In this document: positions 22,890-35,230 of the stretch, in pieces
Numbering within the stretch: position 1 is the first letter of the stretch
Layout: every line of letters starts with the position of its first letter
Origin: Cryptomeria japonica
Lineage: Eukaryota > Streptophyta > Pinopsida > Cupressales > Cupressaceae
Length of the DNA stretch: 64,000 nt
Reading direction: 5' to 3'
NCBI RefSeq assembly: GCF_030272615.1
Contig: NC_081406.1
Location: 216,016,997-216,080,996 of the forward strand
The notes under the pieces: model-generated
Told to the model about the DNA's origin: nothing
Database searches by the model: none
What the model saw: only the letters and a program-made list of their open reading frames with translations
Translations under genes and position numbers: made by a program

Positions 22890-24207
22890 AATGGTAACTA
22901 ATGAATGCATACGACTCTGCTACCATCTCGCACATGGGGAAAATAGGAAATACACAAAAACAACTCTTGCCAACAAAAGGAAATAATGAAATATTATGCA
23001 ATAGCAAGGCCTTACACTGATAGTTGGACCAACCAGACTTAGTTACGCAACTCGAGATCAATTCAACATATATAGAATGATACATGACAAACACATAGAA
23101 ATGAATATGGCAATACTTCAACAAATAATTTCATAGGGTTATAATAGCCCCAACATTATACTATTTAAACTTCATAACAATAATTTGACACTATCCCAAG
23201 CTTTTGTGCAAACAATATTTTTGTAGACATGGGGAAAACAATCAATCCTGAAAAAAAAAAAGAAAAAAAGGGAAGTAGAAATGCAACCAAGCTAGAGCTA
23301 GAAGTTATGGAAAAATGAATTTGAAGAAGCGCAATCCAACCACAAATCAGCTAAGCCAAAATCCAAGCTCCAAGCACACACACATCTTCAATCATACAAA
23401 ATTTTTCCCAAAAAGCCAACTCAAGAAAAATCTCAAAGAGCTGAATAAATAAAAATGCATTAAAAAACTATGCAACAAAGGAGCCAATCAAAGTAATCCA
23501 TAAAATAATATTTCATACCTACCATGCACAAAATCAATGTAAGAAATTATAATAAATAATATTATTTACTTACCGAGTCTCTCAAACAATAGCAAAATGG
23601 GGTAGGTAAAATATATAATATTTAATTAACCTAAATAAGTAAAAGAGCATTTAAATAATAAAATAACCAATAATAAATAAAACAAGGCAATATAAATAAT
23701 TACCCTTGAATTAAATATAAGGCCACAAACTATATAAATGAATAATAAATCCAAAAGACTCAAATAATGAAATAATTAAACAATAAATAATATAAATAAT
23801 AATTAAAACAATAAATCAAATCTCAACAAACATTAAATAAAATAACATTAATCCTCAACAATAAATCATGCTTTAATAATTAAATATCAAAACTATACTT
23901 TAAATTAATTTAATTAAACTATATTAACCAATATTAATTAATAATATAATCATAACACCACAAGGCAACCCAACATAGGGTCAAACATCACATCTCAAGA
24001 CTCTAACCACCAACTCAAGACAAGACACTAACTGATAAGGGTATCAACTTAAACCTAGAATGTGTAGAAGGAACTCATGCCATTTCCAATCAACTTGCAA
24101 TTGGGATAAAGACACGCTCAGACCTATGAGACCAGGTGGAGTCGATGTCTAGTACCTACAATCCTGCAACCACCAATCACCACAAGATAAAATACACAAT
24201 AACATAT
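22890..24207. other. Gene-free AT-rich stretch
   Basis: I see no gene or recognisable element. The segment 23540-23960 is extremely AT-rich, with many AATAATAAAT and TTAATTAA words, similar in style to the U3 of the Tat-like LTRs at 26589 and 61015 but not aligned with confidence. Confidence 0.5.
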
Positions 24208-25242
24208 TGTTAGGACTCAGAGGCAATTGAGAGGGGGGGTGAATATTGTCTATTAATTTCAACCCAGTTATAACTTAATCAAACTTGATACATAATACCA
24301 GTAAACCAAACTTAATGTCGGTTAACAGATTAATAGTTAATATCAATATTGGTGAAACTTAATACATGAAACAGAAAGATAAACAACATCCACAACACAT
24401 AACACAAAGATTTGTATGTGGAAACCCTATAAGGGGAAAAACCATGGTGGGAAACCTTACCCACAATCAGATGATAATACTATAGATAGTATGTGTGTAC
24501 AAATGGGGTTTGCACATGCAAAAAAGCCAACCGCCTAGAGCTCACTGCTCAATCACAAAAGAGGAGTCACACTAACTACAATTGGATGATTAAATCCAAT
24601 GATAATGTACTGCTCAAAGTATCATCTCTAATGCTAGATTTAGTATCGGTTAAGCTTTGATTATATCCTTCTCTATGGTCTACTCATATGATCTTCAATA
24701 TTCACACATAACATGTTACAATACATAAACCATATACCTTCTATTTTTCTCTTACTTACTTCATCTCACAAATGAGATCTTACATATATACCAAAATCTA
24801 AGACCAAATGTGTAGGTCAGCTCACTAAGAATATTACAATAAAATCAATTACAAAAAGTAAGTCAAGATGCGATGCATCATGTCGGCTCAACACCAATAC
24901 CAATTGATTAAACCATCTCCAACATGTCATACTGATCTGGAATAGATAACGCATGCCAGTCCATAACCTAGACCAGTTTGCCGATAACAACAAACATGTC
25001 AACCCGATTAGACCAATAACCAAATCACCAAAACAAGTGTCCAAACCATGTCTTCGACAAAACCAAGTGATCTCCAAATGATATCAAGTCATCCTCAGTG
25101 TCAGTGAACAATATAACCTGTGAGTGAACCAAATACCGGTGACTGTGCATAAGTCATTGAACTTGTCGGTGAATATAACCAAAGATCTCCAGAAGGATAA
25201 GTGTGGATAAGTGTTGACATCAATGAAAAAACTAGTGCAACA
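24208..25242 (-). repeat. Solo copia LTR, same family as Copia A
   Basis: On the minus strand it runs from TGTTGCACTAG to CCTAACA. It shares long blocks with the Copia A LTRs (CATTGATGTCAACAC, CCATGGTGGGAAACC, CACAATCAGATGATA, the CACATGCA block and the C-tract near the end). No primer site or internal sequence follows on either side. ACATA stands at both edges (24202-24206 and 25240-25244) and would be a 5-bp duplication if the LTR is trimmed to 24207-25239. It is therefore best read as a solo LTR left by recombination. Confidence 0.75.
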
Positions 25243-26588
25243 TAGCCATAATACCACATACATCATAAATAATCAGGCAAATGAGAGAGAATCATGCCAT
25301 CATATCATTCTTGTATTGAGTGGTATGACATTGCCTCTATCATGAATATAGTAGTAGAATAGTCACAACCATCATAACATCGTCTCATCCAATGTAACCA
25401 TGAATTAGGATTAGCATAATCAAGATGCCATCATAAACTCAGAAGCAATATAATCCATCCACGAATGATGGTTGCATAAAGATCATCAATTGTAAGTCCA
25501 TCCATCATAATAACCAAGATATATATCATCATCCACATAAGTCATCATATATCATATATCCATATGAAATGTCTAGCATCATCAATAAGTATATGAGATA
25601 TAGAGAAAGTCATAAGTACCAATCAAAACATCACATAAGAGTCTGGATAAGTCTATTGATGCATAAATCAAAAGATGAATATGGGAGGGACACTAATTGA
25701 AACAACACAAAACAAGATAAAAACCCCAATTTGAGCATTTTTAGCATGAGGGTGCTCCTGCACAACAATCCTAGTTCAATCTTTTAATAGCCTCAACTGC
25801 TTCAACTTCAAACTAGGAAACATTAAGATAGATCTTTTTGATATACTACTAGTCTTGAGTCGACTATTCACAATCTCTTTTGAGATGACCATGCATACAC
25901 ATACATGGCCCATTGTCTTCTTCAGAAAGAGCCTATTTAACATTATAAAAAACATCTAGATTAACACATTACACCCTAGCTTCATGCATTTTCTCAAGCT
26001 TTTCCATCAGAATCTTTATACTATCAACACTATTCTTAAAAATTGTATAACTAAAATTAACAATGGTGATAAGATTATCCTTAGCCTTGTTATATGTGCA
26101 TACTAGATTCATCCTAACTACAACTTAAGATATGATGTAAATTAGGAAAAAATTACTAACAATAAAATACATAAATAAATGACCACTTTTGAGGAATAAA
26201 AATAAGTTTTCCATGACATCATTTTTTGTTATTCTCTAGCAATAAGGGCTACATTTGTTGGGTTTGATAGATTGGATACCCCTAGTACAATGCTAGGACA
26301 AAACTTAGTTTATGAATACTATTCCTACTTGGAAAATTAAGAATCCATGAAATATTATAGAAGAGTGAATATTTTCTTCTACATGTGGCTCGCAAGAAAA
26401 ATAAGAAATAAGATTAAGAGACTATATATAGAGGCACAAGCTACCATTGATGGTAAATAAAGATAACTCATCTACTCCTAGAAGTTTACATATATTAAAA
26501 TGTATGGATTACTTGGAAAACAATTTAGGTTGTTAAGGTATCTAATTGATAAAATAATTTTACTAGATATTTAAATATAGTTGGTAGT
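25243..26588. other. Gene-free stretch, CATCAT-rich in its first part
   Basis: From 25270 to 25660 the plus strand is dense in ATCAT/CATCAT words (for example CATCATATATCATATATCC), a low-complexity pattern without a fixed period. The rest shows no gene, RNA or element signature. Confidence 0.5.
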
Positions 26589-27583
26589 TGTAGAGACCTA
26601 AAATTGTCCTATCCTAATTAAAGAAATATTTTATTTATTAAATTATTTTATCTTAAGCCTTGTATTAATTAAATAATTTTTTATTTATTTAATTAACTTA
26701 TCAAGTCTTTTCTAACCTCTTCCTATTTAAATAATTTTTTTTTTGATTTAAAGTATCATTTCCCTAAATTAAATAAATATTTTATTTATTTAATTTGTCC
26801 CACCTCTTCTATTAATTAAATAGACCTTTATTTATTTAATTAATTCATTAACATTTTCCTCCCATGACAAGCGTCATTCATCTCTTAATTTACCTTCAAC
26901 TACCTCTCTAATATTTTCCTATTTCCTATACCTAACCTCTAATCTGAGTTGATCATTTATCCTCACACCTCTTAATCCTAGCCCTCCATTTCTAGTGTGC
27001 TCTCTATAAAAGAGAACTCTTCCTCTCTCTTTCCACATGAAGAAAGTAATCAAGTACCTAAACTCTATCAAATTGTCTACTCAACCATCGTACATTCACC
27101 ATTGAGCTCTTGTACACACATACAAAATATAAGAGCAACTACATCAAGCTAGAACAATAGAGATAGGAGGAGAATGAAGACAATCCCTTAGAGCATGTGA
27201 GTTGTATAACATTTTTTTATTTCATATTTACATGATCTTTAGTGCTTCATTGGTTTTATGTTGGATTCTATTATAGGACTAGGGTTTAGTGGTTGAATCT
27301 ATTAGGTCTAAGATTAATTTTAGTTTCTATTCCCAGCATAAATAGTAGTATCTCATGGAATACTATAATAAAACCATGAGGAAAGAGTAAAGTTACTAAT
27401 CATCATTAGATTATATGTTGATTATATCATTACTTTCACAAAGCATTTGGCATAGAAGTAGAAGAAGATAACTTGTATATCTATGATTTGACCAAGCTGA
27501 AATATGACTAATATGGAAGGATGGAGAAATAAGTATCTACTTCCATAAAGAATATACAAAATTTGGAGGCTTTATAGGCTAAT
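26589..27583 (+). repeat. Tat-like LTR fragment, broken by Gypsy-1
   Basis: It starts TGTAGAGACCTAAAATTGTCC, resembling the start of the LTR at 61015 (TGTAGTCACACAAATCTGTCC), and has the same ATTAAATAAAT/TTTATTTAATT blocks. A TATA box TATAAAAG lies at 27005-27012. No primer site follows; after about 1 kb Gypsy-1 begins. Its 3' limit is not resolved. Confidence 0.5.
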
Positions 27584-28356
27584 TTAAGCAGGAACATCCC
27601 CAGTTCTTGGCAATCTTGCATCAACAAAAATCATTTTTTTTCATTTTGTTTTCTATTTTGTTGTTTCAATATTTCCTTCTGTATTTCCTTGCATTGACTC
27701 ACCGGATCTTGTGGAGCTATATTTTCCTTGAGGACATGATCATCTTGCTCATTCCTAACCATAGAGTATTTGGATCATTTTTTGACAAGTTATCGCTTCT
27801 AGATTTTGAGACAATTTAATGGCACCGGAACCACCTAGACCTATTTATTGTTGGTAAATCTTGTAGACCCTTTCTATAGCTTGTGGAGCCCTAGTTCATT
27901 GATTCCAATGTTCCTTTGTGTGTGCCTGACCTTCCCTTTGATCCACACTTCTTCCTTTGGATTTTTCGAAGGAGTCTCTTTGGTGAAGGTTGACGTGGTG
28001 TTTTGCACATTTTATCTTGTTCTTTAGCATTTGATCCTTCTTGGGCCGTCCGGATCCCTCTAGACCATATAAATCAATGTAATTTAACATCATAAATTAG
28101 TTATATAGAACATAGAAGGCATATCTTGAGAGAGGTCCGAAGCTGACCAATTATATAATTGAGCATGTATGTAGCAGGCTAGTGAACCAAATCTTGTAAC
28201 CCAGATGTTACCGATTATCTATAATTAGTTTTTCATGATCTAATTCATTTAGTTCTACATTGCCTCCATCATATCTTCTTGTTTCTATTGTGTTTACTCT
28301 TACTGACCGCTCAGGATTGATCTCTTTGAGGTCCCTCCCAATCGGTGACTATACCA
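27584..28356 (+). repeat. 5' LTR of Gypsy-1
   Basis: It aligns with 59713-60453: GGAACATCCCCAGTTCTTGG near the start, TTGAGACAATTT and ATATAAATCAATGTAATTT in the body, and GAGGTCCCTCCCA..GGTGACTATACCA at the end. The primer site begins three bases after. Confidence 0.85.
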
Positions 28357-28358
28357 AG

Positions 28359-28373
28359 TGGTATCAGAGCGCG
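28359..28373 (+). promoter_or_regulatory. Primer binding site of Gypsy-1, initiator tRNA-Met
   Basis: TGGTATCAGAGCGCG follows the LTR end ACCA by two bases. Confidence 0.9.
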
Positions 28374-28398
28374 ATTTTTTTCTGAAGATTGTGTTGTC

Positions 28399-29444
28399 TG
28401 TTCGTATTTTGGTATGGTTTTTTCATTGATGTCAACATCTACTACCACTTATCAACTCTGGCACTTTGAAGAATCGGAAATGTTCATAGGCAAGCAAGTG
28501 ACTTTTGCACATTTACTGGTATCTGGTACACGGACAGGATATATTGTACACCAGCACTTGGAACTACATGGAGAATACTTGGTTATGTCAAAGACATCAT
28601 TTGGACACTTTGTCTTGGAGATTTGTTCATTGGTATATTTGTCGTTACTGGCAAATAGGTCTAGGATAAGCACCAACAGGCTTATCTATTCCAGATCGGC
28701 ACGACACATCATGGAGATGATTTATTATTGTTGTAAATGCATTTAGCCGACATGTTGTATCAGTTATTGCATCAATTATTATTTTATTTGTAAATTTATT
28801 TTATTGTAATATCCTTTAGAGCCGACCTACTAAAATTGGTCTTAGGTTATGGTATAAATGTAAGATCTTATTTGTAAGATCATGTGTGGAATGCAAAGGA
28901 AGAAATAATTCGGTATATGTGAAAATAAGAAGAGCTATACACACGGGCATCTCTTGAAGGTTGATGGAAGGTTTTGTGAAGGCTTATTAGAACTAAACCG
29001 GTACTGAATCCAGCATATGAAGATGCTATTTTGAGTAGTACATCCTTATTGGATTTAACCATCCAATTGTAGTCAGTGTGACTCCCATTTTTGATTGAGC
29101 AGTGAGCTCTAGGTGCTTGGCCTTTCTGCATGTGCAGACCCCATTTGTATACACATACTATCTGCAGTAGTATCATCTGATTGTGGGTAAGGTTTCCCAC
29201 CATGGTTTTTCCCCTTATAGGGTTTCCATGTACAAATATTGGTATTATGTGTTGTGGATGTTAATGTCTTTCTATTTCATGCATTAATCTTTACCGGTAC
29301 TATAATTAACTATTAAAACTGTCTACTGGCATAAAATTTTGGATTAGCAGTATTAAGCTTTAAACTTGGTTAAGTTGTTTTGGTTTGAATTTATTTGACA
29401 ACTGGTTCAACCCCCCCCCCCTCAGTTGTCTCCAAGACCTAACA
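28399..29444 (+). repeat. 5' LTR of Copia A
   Basis: It runs from TGTTCGTATTTTGG to GACCTAACA and matches 34044-35101 throughout. It carries GGTATAAATGTAAGATC (possible TATA box near 28853), the CACATGCA-type block and a C12 run at 29410-29421 close to its end. Confidence 0.95.
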
Positions 29445-29446
29445 AT

Positions 29447-29458
29447 TGGTATCAAAGC
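29447..29458 (+). promoter_or_regulatory. Primer binding site of Copia A
   Basis: TGGTATCAAAGC has one mismatch from the initiator-Met consensus and follows the LTR by two bases. Confidence 0.85.
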
Positions 29459-29500
29459 CTAGTCCTCTTTTGTAGAAGTTTAACAGCTGGAGGAGATCCA

Positions 29501-30480
29501 ATGTCTTCAAACTATTTCAGAAAGGACAGTCCTAAACTTGATGGAACCAACTATGGTATATGGAAGATCAGAATCGAGACACATCTAAATTGCATTGGAA
29601 AAGACATCTAGGAAGTTACAAACAATGGCTATACTGCTCCTACTCCTGGTCAACCTATTCCACCAAATTTGACTAAAGATGAGGAAAATGATTGCAAGGC
29701 AAGAGAAGCACTTTTGAGCGCATTATCAAATCAGCAAATCATAGGATTATCAAATAGATCATCTGCTAAAGCTATTTGGGACCATTTGGAAACATTGAAT
29801 GAAGGAGATTTCATAGTCAAAATTGCAAAACTTGAAAGCTTCCGAGTCAGGTATGAAAATCTAAAAATGGAAGAAGATGAAAGGATTTCTGCTTTTATGG
29901 AAAGAGTAAATGAAATTGTTTTGGGTATTAAATGTTGTGGAGGAACCTTAAGTGAAGATGAAATTGTTTCAAAATTTTTAAGAGGATTTCCACCGGCAAA
30001 CAAAATGAAAGTTACTACTATAAATGAACTGAGAACAATGCCTAATACATCAGTAACTAGGGATACATTAATTGGAAAACTTTCAACCTTTGAAATTGAG
30101 GAATTTGGTCTTGTTGCTACTATAAAGATAGATTTAGCTTTTAAGGCATCAACATCATCTGCACCATGATTTGACAAATCTGATTGGAAATCCTTTTATG
30201 CAAGAGAACTTGAGGAAAGCAGGACAGAAAATGAAGAACTTGAAGAACTTGAAGCACTATTTGCAAAGAAAATGCCTAAAGGTCCACTTGGAAGTAAGTA
30301 TGAAGGTAAAGCACCCTTTAAATGTTTTAGCTATAATAAGATTGGTCATATGGCTTCAAGATGCAATGATAGACATGCTAGACTAAGAGAAGAAGCTAGG
30401 AGAACATACAAGCCTAACCCTGAATATCAGAGATACAGATTTAAGAAGAATAAAGATAAATCTTGTTATCTTGCTGATGA
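29501..30480 (+). pseudogene. Gag of Copia A
   Basis: The ATG at 29501 is followed by MSSNYFRKDSPKLDGTNYG and W-K-I-R-I-E-T-H-L, the usual start of copia Gag. The UBN2-type core follows (AKAIWDHLETLNEGDFIVKIAKL in register with other copia Gags). The knuckle near 30320 reads CFSYNKIGHMASRC, with Tyr for the second Cys, so zinc binding is doubtful. Stops at 29609-29611 and 30167-30169 and a frame change near 30250 break it. Gag would form the particle and bind element RNA. It is fused to pol in copia elements. Confidence 0.9.
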
Positions 30481-31932
30481 AGGAGTCACTGATGCTTCTG
30501 ATGAGGATCCGACAGATAATGGATGGGTTTTTGTTTCTATAACAGAAGATCAATCGACACCTACTGTTCAACTGGTAGAACAGGCCTTGGTAGCTAAAAT
30601 TGAAGTTAAGGATGAATGGATCATTGATTTTGGATGCTCATATCACATGACTGGTGATAAAGGTAAATTCTTGAACTTTAAGAAATATAATGGAGGTCTG
30701 GTAAGATTTGGAGATGATAAAGCTTGTTTGATCAAAGGTAAAGGTACAATATCTCTTGATGGTAAGCACAATACTGACAATGTTTACTATGTAGAAGGTT
30801 TAAAACATAATCTTTTGAGTGTTGGTCAATCAGTTGAGAAAGGATTTCAGTTACAATTCAAGAATGGAAAATGCAAAATTATGAACAGAACTAGTTTTGA
30901 AATTGCAATTGGTAATCAAACTAGAGGTAATATCTTTCATCTGAATAACAGTGAAAAGACATGCTTGATTGCACATATTGATGAAAGTTGGATATGGCAT
31001 AAGAGACTCTGTCATGTAAATTTTGATTGCATTGTAAAATCAGTACTACTAAAGCAGTTAGAGATTTACCTAAGATTGTCAAACCTCACAATCTGGTATG
31101 TAAGGAATGTCAATTTGGAAAACAAGTTAGAGCATCTTTTAAAAGTATTCTAGAAAAATCATATAATGCTCTTGACTTAATTCATACTGATTTATGTGGT
31201 CCAGCTAGAACTAAAAGCTTACAAGGTGATAGATATTTCATGCTAATCATTGATGACTATTCTAGAATGTGTTGGGTTACTTTTCTAAGAGAAAAATCAG
31301 AAGCACTTGGGAAATTCAAACTATTCAAAGCAATGGTAGAGAATGAAACTAGTAAGAAAATCCAATGTCTGAGATCAAATCAAGGAGGTGAATTTACATC
31401 TAAGAAATTTAATGCATTCTGTGAAGTGAATGGAATCAGAAGATAGTTATCAGCACCCCGAACACCACAACAAAATGGAGTTGTAGAAAGGAAAAATAGA
31501 ACTATCTTGGATGCAGCTAGAAGTATGTTATCTGGATCAAATCTATCACATGTATATTGGAGAGAGGCAATAAGCATAACGGTCTATACATTCAACAAAG
31601 TTCACATCAAAGGAGAAACTGGTAAGACCCCTCATGAACTATGGTTTGGTATTACTCCTACTCTTAAATATTTCAGAATTTTTGGAAGTAAATGCTATAT
31701 TAGAAGAGATGAGTATATTGGAAAATTTGATCCTAGAAGTGATGAAGGAATATTTCTTGGTTATTCATCTAAGAGAAAGACATATAGATTTTTTAACAAG
31801 AGATTGCAAAAAATCGTTGAGAGTACAAATGTGAAGATTTATGAACAATTCAAAGGAACTTCAAGGTATATAGAGTCTGAACCAGTAGTAGAGATACTAA
31901 CAAATGAATCTACATTGAACCCACCAGTATAG
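30481..31932 (+). pseudogene. Protease and integrase region of Copia A
   Basis: The aspartic protease shows EWIIDFGCSYHMTGDKGKF near 30615, with Phe where family members have Ser after the catalytic Asp. The pre-integrase domain has WIWHKRLCHVNFD (zinc-binding His/Cys). A frame change near 31040 leads to CKECQFGK, then the integrase core DLIHTDLCGPARTKS, MLIIDDYSRMCWVTFLREKSE and GGEFTSKKF. After a TAG at 31444 the C-terminal part continues with TPHELWFGITPTLKYFRIFGSKCYI. Integrase would insert the cDNA into the genome. Stops and shifts make it inactive. Confidence 0.9.
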
Positions 31933-32067
31933 AATGAAGATCAAGTTACAACGGTATCATCTGAAAATTCCACTGTAACTAAGGAACAATAGCAAACAAA
32001 GACACCTTGGTATGTAAGACTAAATCACTTTGAAGATCAGATAATTGGAAACAAGCATAAAGGAGTT

Positions 32068-33654
32068 ATGACAAGAGGAAGATTGGCAAATGAAGAGGTA
32101 TGTCTTATTTCTCAAATTGAACCATCATCAGTTAATGAGGCATGTGAAGATAAACATTGGATTAAAGCTATGGAAGAGGAATTAGAACAAATTGAGAAAA
32201 ATAACACATGGACATTAGTTCCCCGGCCTAAAGACAAAATTGTAATTGGAACTAAATGGGTATTCAAAAACAAAATTAATGAAGATGGTAAGGTAATTAG
32301 AAATAAAGCAAGACTAGTGTGTAAGGGATATTCTCAGAAAGAAGGAATTGATTATAATGAAACCTTTGCACCGGTAGCTAGAATTAAGGTAGTTAGATTA
32401 TTCTTGGCTTTTGCAGCACATAAGAACTACAAAGTATATAAAATGGATATTAAATGTGCATTTCTGAATGGAGATCTTGAAGAAGAAATTTACATTGAAC
32501 AACCTGATAGATTTTCTTTGATAGATAACAAAGATATGGTTTGCAGATTAAGGAAAGCTTTGTATGGATTGAAGCAAGCTCCAAGAGCTTGGTATGCAAG
32601 ATTGGATAAGTATCTTCTGAAGATTGTTTTTTCTAAAGGTAATGCTGACAACAACTTATACCACAAAGTAACTAATGATGACATCTTGGTTATAGAAGTT
32701 TTTGTTGATGATATAATCTTTAGAGGAGAAGATGGATTATGTAAAGACTTTTCTATTGAAATGTAGCAAGAATTTGAAATGTCTATGATTGGAGAAATAA
32801 AATTCTTTTTAGGATTGCAGATTTCACAGACTGATAAAGGCATATTCTTAAGTCAATCCAAGTATTTGAAAGAGTTATTAAAGAAATTTGGCATGGAAAA
32901 ATCTAAACCGGTAAGAACACATATGACTACAAATGACAAATTATCACTAAGGGATGAATCTACACTTGTTAATCCGACTAGGTACAAATCTATGCTAGGA
33001 GGGCTACTGTATTTGACACAAACAAGACCTAATATTATGAATGCAGTATGTAATGTTTTAATATTTCAAAGTAATCCTAGAGAAAATCATGAATCAACAG
33101 TAAAAAGGATTTTCTGATACTTACAAGGCACTACAAATCTTAGTTTGTGGTATTCTAGAGATGAAAACTTTGAATTATGTGCATAAATAGATGCAAATTG
33201 GGCAGGAGATGTGGATGATAGAAAAAGAACCACTGGTAGAGCATTTTTCCTTGGTAGCAGATTAATTTCTTGGTTGAGTAAGAAACAAAGTTGTACATCT
33301 TTATCAACAGCAGAATCAGAATGTGTTGCAATAGCAACTAACCATACACATGTATTATGGCTTAAGAAAATGTTGAAGGACATAAAGGTAAAATGCAAGG
33401 AACCCATAACTATCTATTGTGACAACACTACAACAATTGATATATCTAAGAATCCGGTATTACATTCTAAAACCAAACATGTTTCTATCAAACTAAATTT
33501 TCTGAAAGAGAATGTTGAAGCACAAGAAGTAAAACTAGTTTATGTGAATACTAAAGAGCATATTGTAGATATTTTCACTAAACCTCTACCTAAGGAGACC
33601 TTTTAATATCTCAGAGATCAGCTTGGGGTCATACCCCCACTAGTAGAGACTTAG
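32068..33654 (+). pseudogene. Reverse transcriptase-RNase H of Copia A
   Basis: RT motifs in order: [86 protein letters not shown] and FVDDIIF. The connection region follows (FEMSMIGEIKFFLGLQIS, KKFGMEKSKPV, YKSMLGGLLYLT). RNase H has DANWAGDVDDRKRTTG, SWLSKKQSCTSLSTAESE and YCDNTTTIDIS. The end at 33654 is after the LRDQLGV tail. Stops at 32764, 33115, 33184 and 33603 break the frame; all but one are a C-to-T step from CAG, CAA or CGA. It copies element RNA into DNA. Confidence 0.92.
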
Positions 33655-34043
33655 ACAGTTGATGTTTATCATCAATCGATAGAACTAATAGAGAAATCCT
33701 TTACTCCGGTTTTTGATGAGGAAGTTGTTTCTCAGGGGGAGTAGTTGGTATACTAAATAAGTTGATATTTTGTATTTTGAATTTGGTTTTGTATTGACTT
33801 TGGCATTTGATGTCAAAGGGGGAGAGATATCTATGGAAAAAAACATTATCTTTTGGGGAGAGATTATTCATTTGGGGAGAGATTGTTATTTTGAGAGAAA
33901 CTGATTACTCTCTGTATCTGTATTTTGATTTCTGGTTATGATCTCTTTTTGGGAGATTGTTGGGTTTTGGTATTTGGCATTTCTGTTTTGGCACTTTGAT
34001 GGTTTTTCCATCTTGTGTTGCCATCAGTGCCAAAGGGGGAGAT
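33655..34043 (+). promoter_or_regulatory. 3' untranslated region and polypurine tract of Copia A
   Basis: The non-coding stretch holds several purine runs (AAAGGGGGAGAG near 33816, TTTGGGGAGAGA twice near 33855-33875). The one directly before the LTR, CAAAGGGGGAGAT at 34031-34043, is the working polypurine tract position. Confidence 0.85.
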
Positions 34044-35101
34044 TGTTGGTAGTTTTGTATGGTTTTGTCATTGATGTCAACACCTACTATCACTTATCAA
34101 CTCTGGCACTTTGAAGAATTAGAAATGTTCACCGGCAAGCAAGTGACTTATGCACAGTCATCGATATCTGGTACACTGATAGGATATATTGTACACTAGC
34201 AATTGGAACTACATGGAGAATAATTGGTTATGTCAAAGACATCATTTGGACACTTTGTCTTGGAGATTTGTTCATTGGTATATTCGTAATTGCATATTTG
34301 TTGTTACCGACAAATAGGTCCAGGATAAGAACCGACAGGCTTATCTATTCCAAATCAGCATGACACATCATGGAGATGATTTATTATTGTTGTAAATGCA
34401 TTCAGCCAACATGTTGTATCGGTTATTCCATCGGTTATTGTTTTATTTATAAATTGATTTTATTGTAATATCCTTTAGAGCCGACCTACTAAAATTGGTC
34501 TTAGGTTATGGTATAAATGTAAGATCTTATTTGTAAGATCATGTGTGGAATGTGAAGGAAGAAATAATTCAGTATATGCAAAAATAAGCAGAGCTATACA
34601 TGCAGACATCTCTTGAAGGTTGATGGAAGGTTTTGTTAAGGCTTATTATAACTAAACCGGTACTAAATCCAACATATGAAGAGGCTATTTTGAGTAGTAC
34701 ATCCTTATTGGATTTAACCATCCAATTGTAGCTAGTGTGACTCCCGTTTGTGATTGAGTGGTAAGCTCTAGGTGCTTGGCCTTTCTACATGTGTAGACCC
34801 CATTTATATACACATACTATCTATAGTAGTATCATTTGATTGTGGGTAAGGTTTCCCACCATGGTTTTTCCCCTTACAGGGTGTCCACATACAAATATTG
34901 GTGTTATGTGTTGTGGATGTTATTGTCTTTCTATTTCATGCATTAATCTTTACCGGTACTGTAATTAACTATTAAAACTATCTACCGGCATAAAAGTTTG
35001 GTTTATCAGTATTAATCTTTAAAGTTGGTTAAGTTGTTTTGGTTTGAATTTATTTGACAACTAATTCACCCCCCCCTCTCAATTATCTCTGGGACCTAAC
35101 A
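34044..35101 (+). repeat. 3' LTR of Copia A
   Basis: It runs from TGTTGGTAGTTTTG to GACCTAACA and is followed by the TTGTC duplication. It differs from the 5' LTR by many scattered substitutions and small indels, so the insertion is not recent. Confidence 0.95.
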
Positions 35102-35230
35102 TTGTCTTGGAGATCTTGTTGTAGGGTGGCAAATTGTGGATCAAACCTATAGCTGCAAAGGACTAGAGTGAGGATAGTGTGAAGAGGAAATAGGAATGGT
35201 AGAGCGCGTGGGATTGTAGGCCCTACTGTG

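Larger units (their letters stand above)
28399..35101 (+). mobile_element. Copia A: near full-length copia (SIRE/Maximus-like) element
   Basis: Two LTRs of 1,046 and 1,058 bp, a primer site, gag-pol and a polypurine tract are all present in order over 6.7 kb. The perfect 5-bp duplication TTGTC flanks it (28394-28398 and 35102-35106). It lies in the untranslated leader of Gypsy-1, 25 bases after that element's primer site, so it came later. All coding regions are damaged. Confidence 0.95.

Noticed and set aside
28345-28746. 133-codon frame across the Gypsy-1 leader and Copia A LTR start
   Set aside because: It crosses an element boundary fixed by a target duplication, so it cannot be an ancestral gene.
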